64,000 bases of DNA from the NCBI GenBank assembly GCA_000318405.1, contig KB291729.1, positions 141,131-205,130 on the forward strand, given 5' to 3'. Shown piece after piece: positions 52,050-64,000 of the stretch. The notes below the pieces were generated by a model that was not told where the DNA came from, searched no databases, and was given only the letters and a program-made list of their open reading frames with translations. This stretch comes from Brevundimonas diminuta 470-4. GTDB lineage: Bacteria > Pseudomonadota > Alphaproteobacteria > Caulobacterales > Caulobacteraceae. Within the stretch, counting starts at the first letter, position 1. Each line of letters opens with the position of its first letter. The translations under genes were made by a program, and so were the position numbers.

Positions 52050-54068
52050 TCAGTAGGTCCAGCGGACGCCCAGCCGCAGAGTGCGCGGCGGGGCGTATCC
52101 CTCGACGCCGGTTCCGGTCTCGGACACCTCGACCGCCTTGTCGAACAGGTTGTCGGCCGCGACCCATACCATGGCGGCGGGGGTCATCCGCCATTCGGCG
52201 CGAGCGTCCACCACGACCGCAGCGCCCAGGACGCGGCTGTTCAGATCGTCTTCAAACCGCTTGCTCTCATAGCGGGCCTGAGCCCCCAGGGTCAGGCGCT
52301 CGGTAGCGCGCCAGTCCAGCCCCGCCGTGGCGCTCCAGATCGGCGCCTGGGCCGGACGCAGGCCCGTCAGCTGCGGCGCCGCCGAGCCGCCGTCCATGCG
52401 GGCGTCGGTGACGGAGACGGCGCCGTCCAGGCTCAGCCCTCCGGGCAGGCTGCGCCGCGCGGTCAGTTCGATCCCGGTCGCCTCGATAGTTCCCGCGTTC
52501 TGACGCTGGCGCAGCACGCCGCCGGCCGGAACAAAGCCTGCGCGCGGGAAGGTTCCCGGCCCCTCGCCGATGGTCACATTGACGATGGCGTCCTCGATCC
52601 GGTTCCAGAACAGGGTCGCGCCGAAGGCCGCGATCGGTCCCTCATAGGCCAGCCCCGCCTCCACGCCCTGAAGGGTCTCGGGAACCAGGGCGGCGTTGGC
52701 CTCGGTCAGGTCGTTGCCGACCCGGAACGGGCGGTGCAGTTCGTTCAGGGTGGCGGGCCGGAAGCCGGAATAGGCCGCGCCCCGCGCCGCCCAGCCGCCG
52801 CCGATGAAACGCCGCGCCGCCAGTCGCGCGCTGACCACTTCGCCCGAGCGGTCGGGATCGGTCTCGTCCAGGGTCGCCGCGCCGTCCGCCCGATCCCGCT
52901 CCAGACGACGGCCGTTCTCATTCTTCCAGCCGTCCAGACGCAGACCCCCGGCCACCAGCCACAGGTCGTCGCGCCACGACGCCTCGCCATACAGACCCGC
53001 GACCGAGGTCTCGCCGCCCGCGATGCGGTCACGGGTGAAGGCGCCGTCCATGAAGCGGAAGCGTTCGCGGGTCTCGCCTTCGTTGAAGCGGGCGTCGGCG
53101 CCCACCTCCCATTCCAGCCGTCCGCCCCCCACGTCGCGCGATGCGCGGCGCAGCGCGGCGTTGACGCCCCAGCCGGTTGCGGGCGTCTCATACTGATCAT
53201 TGGCGGGCGTGGTCGCGTTGCGGTCCGCCGCCACCGCCACGGAGGTGTTGGCGAAATCGCTTTCGCGACGCCAGGCCTGCAGCCGCCAGCCGTAGTCGCC
53301 GTCCTGCGGCCGCTTCGCCGCCGTGGCCGACAGCAGGTGACCGCTGGCGCTGGACCGCGCGCCCAGGAGGCCCGAGCCGCGCTCTTCGTCATAGGCCGAC
53401 GCGCGCAGCGACAGACTGGCCTCGCCCAGCGGCGCATCCAGCCGCAGCGCCGCCGCCTTGGTGGTCAGATCCAGCGGCGTGTCCGCCGCGCCGGCCGCCG
53501 CGCCGCGTACGGGCGTATAGCCGTCGCTGGTCTCATAAAGGGCCGAGCCCGTAAGACGCAGAGCGCCGGCGTCGAGCCCGCCCGCACCGGCCAGCCGCGC
53601 CCCGCCCCTTTCGGCGATTGAGGCGTCCAGCACTCCGCCGCGTTCCCGCTCACGCAGTTGGATGACCCCGGTCAGGGCGCCCGCGCCATAAGGACCGGCC
53701 CCCGCGCCACGCACGATATCGAGACTTTCCAGCGCCTCGGTCGGCAGTTGCGACCACAGGACCCAGCCGCCGAACGGATCGTTCAGCGGCACGCCGTCCA
53801 GAGTCACCAGCGTCCGCCCCGCCCCTGACGGCGCAATGGCGCGCAGGGATATCCCCTGCGTTGTCGGATTGGCGGACAGGCTGGTGGTGCGTCGGAACAG
53901 GGAGACCGCAGGCACGCTGGCCAGCGCCTCGTCCAACCGCGTCGACCGATCGAGCGCAAGCCCATCCAGCCGCACGACCGAAAAGGCCGCCTCCCCCGCC
54001 GCCGGCGGCAGACGCGCCGCTGTGACCACGACTTCGTCAACGACCGTCGGCTGTGTGTCCAAACCCAA
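52050..54068 (-). CDS. TonB-dependent outer-membrane receptor, no visible signal peptide
   Basis: A 672-residue receptor. A TonB-box-like VDEVVVTAARLP near the N-terminus is followed by a plug domain (LVTLDGVPLNDPFGGWVLW, LDIVRGAGAGPYGAGALTGV) and a beta-barrel ending in the aromatic LRLGVRWTY. It would import the ferric siderophore made by the adjacent genes. The only in-frame start is TTG at 54068; the mature-type plug begins almost at once, with no hydrophobic signal. In all three upstream frames no Sec signal appears before entA. It may be a real 5' truncation or a small sequence error. Confidence 0.85.
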   Translation of the reverse strand: MGLDTQPTVVDEVVVTAARLPPAAGEAAFSVVRLDGLALDRSTRLDEALASVPAVSLFRRTTSLSANPTTQGISLRAIAPSGAGRTLVTLDGVPLNDPFGGWVLWSQLPTEALESLDIVRGAGAGPYGAGALTGVIQLRERERGGVLDASIAERGGARLAGAGGLDAGALRLTGSALYETSDGYTPVRGAAAGAADTPLDLTTKAAALRLDAPLGEASLSLRASAYDEERGSGLLGARSSASGHLLSATAAKRPQDGDYGWRLQAWRRESDFANTSVAVAADRNATTPANDQYETPATGWGVNAALRRASRDVGGGRLEWEVGADARFNEGETRERFRFMDGAFTRDRIAGGETSVAGLYGEASWRDDLWLVAGGLRLDGWKNENGRRLERDRADGAATLDETDPDRSGEVVSARLAARRFIGGGWAARGAAYSGFRPATLNELHRPFRVGNDLTEANAALVPETLQGVEAGLAYEGPIAAFGATLFWNRIEDAIVNVTIGEGPGTFPRAGFVPAGGVLRQRQNAGTIEATGIELTARRSLPGGLSLDGAVSVTDARMDGGSAAPQLTGLRPAQAPIWSATAGLDWRATERLTLGAQARYESKRFEDDLNSRVLGAAVVVDARAEWRMTPAAMVWVAADNLFDKAVEVSETGTGVEGYAPPRTLRLGVRWTY

Positions 54069-54096
54069 ACGCCCCCGTAAAAAACCGGCCTCGGTG

Positions 54097-54863
54097 TCAG
54101 GCGCGCAGGGTCGCTCCGCCGTCGACGTAGAGGTCCGTCATGGTGATATGCGCCGCGCGATCCGACAAAAGGAACACCACGGCCTCGGCGATGTCTTCCG
54201 GCGTCGCCAGCTTCTGCAACGGAATTCCGGCCTTAAAGGTTTCCGGCGAACCGGCGATGACGCGGGCGGCGCCGTTCTCATCCGCCCACATGCCGGTCTG
54301 CATCGGCGTCAGGGTCGAGCCGGGGGCGACGATGTTGCAGCGGACGCCCTTGGGCCCCAGCTCCAGCCCCAGACAGCGTGTGAACATGGTCGCCGCCGCC
54401 TTGGACGCGGCATAGGCCGCCATCGCATGGCGCGGCACGCCCGCCGCGTTGGAGCTGACGGTGACGAAAGCCCCCTTGCCTCTTTCGCCCATCCGGCGCG
54501 ACGCCGCGCGGCCCAGATGGAAGACCCCGTCCGCATTGACGGCGAAGACGCGGCGCCATTCGGCGTCGGAGGTCTGGTCCACCGTCACATTGGACAGGAC
54601 GCCCGCCACGCTGGCCACCAAGTCGATCGGGCCGTCCTCGGCCTCGATGCGGGCGAACAGGGCCTCGACCGCCGCGCCGTCGGACACGTCCAGCGGCTCG
54701 ACGCGCACGCCGTTCAGGAAGGCCAGACCCGACAGGGCGGTGGACGGCAGGTCGGTGGCGATCACGCGCGCCCCCTCCTCGACCAGCAGGCGCACCACGG
54801 CGGCGCCGATGCCGCCGCCCGCGCCCGTGACCAGGGCCAGATGGCCGGACAGTCCGCTGTCTC

Positions 54864-54867
<4 letters not shown>
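54097..54867 (-). CDS. entA: 2,3-dihydro-2,3-dihydroxybenzoate dehydrogenase EntA
   Basis: A 256-residue short-chain dehydrogenase. It has the NAD-binding [16 protein letters not shown], the catalytic Ser in [10 protein letters not shown] and the YAASK motif, and the EntA-like ending [15 protein letters not shown]. It oxidises 2,3-dihydro-2,3-dihydroxybenzoate to 2,3-dihydroxybenzoate (DHB), the third step after EntC and EntB. It overlaps entF by 4 bp. Confidence 0.92.
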
Positions 54868-58754
<3,887 letters not shown>

Positions 58755-58763
58755 GATGTCAGG

Positions 58764-59027
58764 TCAGGCGTCGTGACCGGCGGCGCGCAGGCGCGCCTGA
58801 ACCACGCTCCACCAGCCCGCGAGCGTGGTGTGTTCGGCCAGTTCGCTGAACTCCAGCGGCACCGCCTCACTCCACGCCAGCGACAGGTTGAGGGCGCGTA
58901 AGGAGTCGACGCCCAGGTCCATCAGATTGTCGTCGTCCAGAATGGAGTCCGGCGTTTCGTGCAGCACGGCGGCGATGTCTGCGCGCATCCGCTCCAGCGT
59001 CAGATCCTGCGGGGTCAGCTTGGTCAT
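58764..59027 (-). CDS. stand-alone aryl carrier protein (ArCP)
   Basis: An 87-residue acyl-carrier-type protein with the phosphopantetheine site GVDSLRALNL (Ser in DS). It aligns with the C-terminal ArCP domain of E. coli EntB. Here it is a separate gene between entB and entF, so the usual EntB isochorismatase-ArCP fusion is split. DHB would be loaded on it by EntE and offered to the EntF condensation domain. Its ATG overlaps the EntB stop by 4 bp. Confidence 0.9.
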   Translation of the reverse strand: MTKLTPQDLTLERMRADIAAVLHETPDSILDDDNLMDLGVDSLRALNLSLAWSEAVPLEFSELAEHTTLAGWWSVVQARLRAAGHDA

Positions 59028-59667
59028 GTGAGTCGTTCCAGAACGCGCGCCGTCGAAAGGGCCACGGCGCAGGTGTCGGCGGCCCAGGCCACCGCGCCCA
59101 TATGCTTGTCGCGCGAGAAGTCGCCAAGCGCATCGGCGACGAAGAAGGGTTCGATGTCTCGCTGAAACGCCTCGGCCGCCGTCAGCTGGCAGCCGATGTG
59201 GGCGTAGACGCCGCAGACGATCAGCTGGTCCCGCCCCCGCACGCGCATCAACGTCTCGAGGTTGCTGCGCTGGAAGGCGCTGTAGCGGTGCTTCACCAAA
59301 GGGAAGTCGCCCGGCGCCGGGGCCAGTTCGGGCAGGATCTCTTCATGCTCGAGCGCGCGGCTCATGCCCGGTCCCCACAAATCAGCCTGAAGACCCCGGT
59401 CGCGGCGATCCTGATCGCCATGCTGGGCGGTGTAGAAGACGGGAACGCCCGCCGCCCGCGCCGCCGCGATCAGACGAGCGATGTTGGCGATCAGGCCGGG
59501 CAGCGGCTCGGCGCCCGGCGCATAGGGGCGCATGAAATAGCGCTGCATGTCGTGGACCAGCAGGGCGGCGCGATCAAGCTGCAACGTCCACTGGGCGCGC
59601 GAGGCAGGGATCTCCGCCTCAGCCGGCAGGGCGTAGGCCGGGACGGTGGGCAGGCCCTTTGATGCGC

Positions 59668-59671
<4 letters not shown>
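59024..59671 (-). CDS. entB: isochorismatase EntB, without ArCP domain
   Basis: A 215-residue isochorismate lyase-type hydrolase. [45 protein letters not shown] and [35 protein letters not shown] follow E. coli EntB closely. It converts isochorismate to 2,3-dihydro-2,3-dihydroxybenzoate plus pyruvate. It stops where EntB normally continues into the carrier domain. The GTG at 59671 overlaps the EntE stop by 4 bp and is preferred over an upstream frame at 59698. Confidence 0.92.
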
Positions 59672-61292
<1,621 letters not shown>

Positions 61293-61296
<4 letters not shown>

Positions 61297-62552
61297 ACGC
61301 TTGCCTCATCCACGCCCAGTGCGCGCAGGACGGCCTGGAACTTACCTGACGTCTCGTCCGCCTCGGCGGCGGGGTCGGAGCCTTCGACAATGCCCGCCCC
61401 GGCATAGAGACGCGCCTGATCGCCGCACGTCTCGGCGCAGCGCAGCGAGACGTACCACGCCCCGTCGCCGAAGGCGTTGGTCCAGCCCACGGCCCCGGCA
61501 TAGAAGCCCCGGTCATAGCCTTCAAGCGCGTGGATCATCTCGGCCGCCGGATCGCGCGGCGAGCCGCAGACGGCGGGCGTCGGATGCAGCAGGGCGGCCA
61601 GTTCGGCGGCGGAGGTTTCATCGGGGCGATGCAGCCGCCCCTCGATGCGGGTGCCCAGGTGCCACATGGTCCGGGTCGAGACCAGCGCCGGGCCGGGCGG
61701 CGCGCGCAGGTCGCTGCAATACGGCGCCAGCAGGTCCATGATGGCCTCCACCACCAGGGCGTGCTCGCGGCGGTCCTTGTCGGACGTCAGCAGACTCTGC
61801 GCCGCCGCCTCGTCCTGCACCACGTCGGTGCTGCGGCGAGCTGATCCGGCCAGAGGGTGAGAGAAGACGACCGGGCCGCGCTTGGACGCCAGCAGTTCGG
61901 GCGTGGCGCCGACCAGACGACGCATGGCCCCGCCCTGTCCTGTTTGTTGGCCCTCGCCCAGCGGCGTCAGAAAACGCGCGGCGGTCGGGTCGGCCTTCAG
62001 GTCGCGCCACAGAGCGAAGGGATCGATCGCGCCGTCGCCCTGAACCTTCAGGCTGCGCGACAGCACCACCTTGTCGACCGGCTCGGCGCCGCCCTGCGAG
62101 GCGCGCATGGCCTCAAGCGCCTGCGTCACCGCCGCCTCATAGGCCGCGCGCGAGGGCTCGGGCGTCAGGGAGCGGATCGAGGGGCGCGACGCGCTTGAGG
62201 GCATGTCCCAGATGCGGTTGGCCGCGCGCTCGGGCAGGAACAGGCAGTCGTCGGCGTTGCGGTCGAACGGCAGGGCGCCGACCAGCAGGCGCGGCGACGG
62301 CTCATCGGTTTCAGGCGCGACGGGCAGATTCGCGAAGAAGCCGCGTACACGTTGGCCCAGCGTCGCCGCCGGCCCCGGCGTCAGGCGCTGCTTCAGGCCT
62401 GTGGTGAAGAGCCGCAGCTCCGGCGTGGTCAGTCCAAAAGCCCAGTCCATGTCGTCCTTCGGCGCGGCGGCCTCTTGCCGTTCGGATACGCCGCCGCCGA
62501 TCTGAACCGACAGATCGGGCGCGCCCCAGAACTCCGCTACTCTCGACTCCAT
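61293..62552 (-). CDS. entC: isochorismate synthase EntC
   Basis: A 419-residue chorismate-utilising enzyme. It has [49 protein letters not shown] and [10 protein letters not shown], the standard isochorismate/anthranilate synthase core. It isomerises chorismate to isochorismate, the first committed step to DHB. First gene of the operon. The ATG at 62552 follows AGGGA; a Fur-like palindrome lies 26-42 bases upstream. Confidence 0.94.
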
Positions 62553-62577
62553 GCTGGTCCCTGCCGCACTCAAGCTG

Positions 62578-62594
62578 TTGCATATCATTCGCAA
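62578..62594. promoter_or_regulatory. Fur-box-like palindrome upstream of entC
   Basis: TTGCATATCATTCGCAA is an imperfect palindrome (outer TTGC/GCAA perfect, inner GAATGATAT on the other strand). It resembles alphaproteobacterial Fur/Irr-type sites and NATWAT-repeat Fur boxes. It lies 26-42 bases before the entC start, in the region shared with the divergent response regulator. Position and form both suit iron control of the whole operon. Confidence 0.55.
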
Positions 62595-62692
62595 CAACCG
62601 GCCTATAGCGGAGCAACCTTCGCGTTGTCTTGCGGCGAGATTAATTCCAAGCCGGTCTGGTCGTTTCGCTGCAGAGGTTTAGAAGGGCGATC

Positions 62693-63370
62693 ATGCGAAT
62701 GCTTGTCATTGACGATGATGCCCGAACCCGCGCCTTCGTGGCCGAAGGCCTGCGCCAGCAGGGGCATACTGTTGATGAGGCGAATGACGGCGAGACGGGT
62801 CTGCATATGGCGATGGAGGGCGAGTACGACGCCATCGTCGCCGACCGCATGATGCCCGGCCTGCCCGGCCTGGAAGCGGTCCAGGCCATGCGCGCGGGCG
62901 GGCTGAAGACGCCGGTGCTGATGCTGACGGCGCTGGGGTCGGTCGACGACCGGGTGGCGGGGCTGAACGCGGGCGCCGACGACTATCTGGTCAAGCCCTT
63001 CGCCTTCAGCGAACTGAGCGCGCGTCTTCAGGCGCTGGTGCGCCGCCCGCCTCTGGCCGAGGCGACGACGCGGCATCGGGTGGCCGACCTGGAGGTCGAC
63101 GTGGCCGCCCACCGGGCGACCCGCGCGGGCAAGCCGCTGGACCTGACCCCGCACGAGTTCAAACTGCTGGAGCGGCTGGCCCGCAACGCCGGTCATGCGG
63201 TGACGCGCACCATGCTGCTGGAAAGCCTGTGGGGCTTTCACTTCGACCCGCGCGCCAATCTGATCGACGCCCACATCAGCCGCCTGCGGGCCAAAGTCGA
63301 TCGCGGCTTCGATCAGGAGCTGATCCACACCATCCGGGGAGTGGGCTATGTCCTCAAGGCCCCGGACTGA
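62693..63370 (+). CDS. OmpR-family response regulator
   Basis: A 225-residue two-domain regulator. A receiver (Asp7-Asp8, Asp of IVADRMMPGLPG, Thr of MLTALG, Lys of LVKPFA) is followed by an OmpR/PhoB winged helix (LTPHEFKLLERLARNAGHAVTR, WGFHFDPRANLIDAHISRLRAKV). It resembles the QseB/TctD type. It is divergent from the siderophore operon and overlaps the kinase gene by 23 bp. A GAAGGG precedes the ATG. Confidence 0.93.
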   Translation: MRMLVIDDDARTRAFVAEGLRQQGHTVDEANDGETGLHMAMEGEYDAIVADRMMPGLPGLEAVQAMRAGGLKTPVLMLTALGSVDDRVAGLNAGADDYLVKPFAFSELSARLQALVRRPPLAEATTRHRVADLEVDVAAHRATRAGKPLDLTPHEFKLLERLARNAGHAVTRTMLLESLWGFHFDPRANLIDAHISRLRAKVDRGFDQELIHTIRGVGYVLKAPD

Positions 63371-64000
63371 GCCGAAACGCCCCTCGGTCTGGTCCACGGC
63401 CAGCCTGCGCTACGCCGCCGCCTTCTCGCTCCTGTTCGGCCTGGGCGCGGCGGTGATGATTGCGGGGGTGGACTATGGCCTGATGCGCTTCGCCGAGGCC
63501 GAGGTCCGCGACGGGCTGAACCATCAGATGGACGTCATGCGCGCCGACGCGAACCGGCACGGCACGGCCCAGCTGGTGCAGGAGTTGAACGCCGAGGCCC
63601 GCAACCGCGACGCCCGGCGTTATCTGCTGCTGGTCGAGGCGCCGGACGGCAGCACCTTCTCCAACGGCCTGACGCGGCTGGCGGTCAATGAGACGGGCTT
63701 CCGCCGCAACCTGCCCAACAAGGCGCGCCCCGCCCGCTGGCCCGACCAGACGCCGAACATGCTGGCGCTGAGCGCGCGGGCGTCCGACGGCGGCCTGCTG
63801 GCGGTCGGGCGCGACATCCAGCACCTGGACGAGCTGCGCGGCGGCATCCGCCGCTATGCCCTGATGAGCGGGATCGTGCTGATCCTGCTGGCCCTGGCCG
63901 GCGGCTGGTTCGCGGGACGGCTGTTCCTGCGGCGGCTGGAGGACGTCAATCAGGCGGTCGGTCGCATCATCGCCGGACAGGATTCGGCCCGCCTGCCCGC
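63348..64000 (+). CDS. sensor histidine kinase, cut by window edge
   Basis: The open frame runs from the ATG at 63348 to the window end without a stop; 217 complete codons are visible. It overlaps the end of the regulator gene by 23 bp. Visible parts are a first membrane helix (about residues 20-42, SLRYAAAFSLLFGLGAAVMIAG), a small periplasmic domain of about 125 residues, a second helix (RYALMSGIVLILLALAGGWFAG) and the start of a HAMP domain. The kinase core is beyond the window. Confidence 0.85.
   Translation, partial: MSSRPRTEPKRPSVWSTASLRYAAAFSLLFGLGAAVMIAGVDYGLMRFAEAEVRDGLNHQMDVMRADANRHGTAQLVQELNAEARNRDARRYLLLVEAPDGSTFSNGLTRLAVNETGFRRNLPNKARPARWPDQTPNMLALSARASDGGLLAVGRDIQHLDELRGGIRRYALMSGIVLILLALAGGWFAGRLFLRRLEDVNQAVGRIIAGQDSARLP

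Overview
The window looks like chromosome from a high-GC alphaproteobacterium of the order Caulobacterales, most likely Brevundimonas or a close relative. The evidence is a divK-pleD cell-cycle/c-di-GMP operon beside rpmG, clpS-clpA followed by a phasin, two DUF2336 proteins, a CC0125/CC1285-type lipoprotein, CtrA-box-like motifs, and short palindromic repeats of a kind common in this group. I see no insertion sequence, prophage, CRISPR array or rRNA. There is one tRNA gene (tRNA-Thr). Codon use looks uniform throughout, including the siderophore cluster. The genus call is inference.

Layout. 1-15.3 kb holds housekeeping and signalling genes: NUDIX hydrolase, lipoprotein, rpmG, pleD-divK, dinB, RidA, a FemAB-like protein, a CsbD-like stress protein, clpA-clpS, phasin, a D,D-carboxypeptidase with a SPOR domain, DUF2239, a small membrane protein, HIT, DMT, tRNA-Thr, a TetR regulator and a lipid-anchored cytochrome c. 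15.4-21.5 kb has an RND efflux pump with its adaptor, then an outer-membrane-type protein and a class II aldolase. 21.6-26.1 kb has DUF2336, NAD kinase, Hpt, DUF2336 and a transglycosylase. 26.3-31.3 kb has a TonB-like protein, a FAD oxidase, GTP-type PEP carboxykinase, a DUF938 methyltransferase and a degenerate DJ-1-like protein. 31.6-40.7 kb has three pseudouridine synthases, a self-regulating winged-helix/membrane-protein pair, an ATP12-HAD-rlu-crcB operon, two tandem membrane paralogues, rarA and a VOC protein. 40.7-47 kb has a lipid-anchored HtrA protease, an MFS exporter, a phosphodiesterase and an ABC exporter, with two REPIN-like repeats. 47-52 kb is a redox/electrophile-type cluster: FMN reductase, LysR, then pirin, YcaC-like hydrolase, pirin and OsmC.

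52.0-62.6 kb is the most distinctive part: a complete catecholate siderophore operon on the minus strand, in the order entC, entE, entB (isochorismatase only), a free-standing aryl carrier protein, entF-like NRPS (C-A-T-TE), entA, and a TonB-dependent receptor. Most junctions overlap by 4 bp. The adenylation domain carries the EntF serine code (D-V-W-H-F-S-L-V-D), so an enterobactin-like 2,3-dihydroxybenzoyl-serine product is predicted. EntB is split into two genes, the receptor has no visible signal peptide, and a Fur-like palindrome lies just upstream of entC. A divergent OmpR-type regulator and a histidine kinase cut by the window edge close the window and may sense iron or the siderophore, but that is inference.
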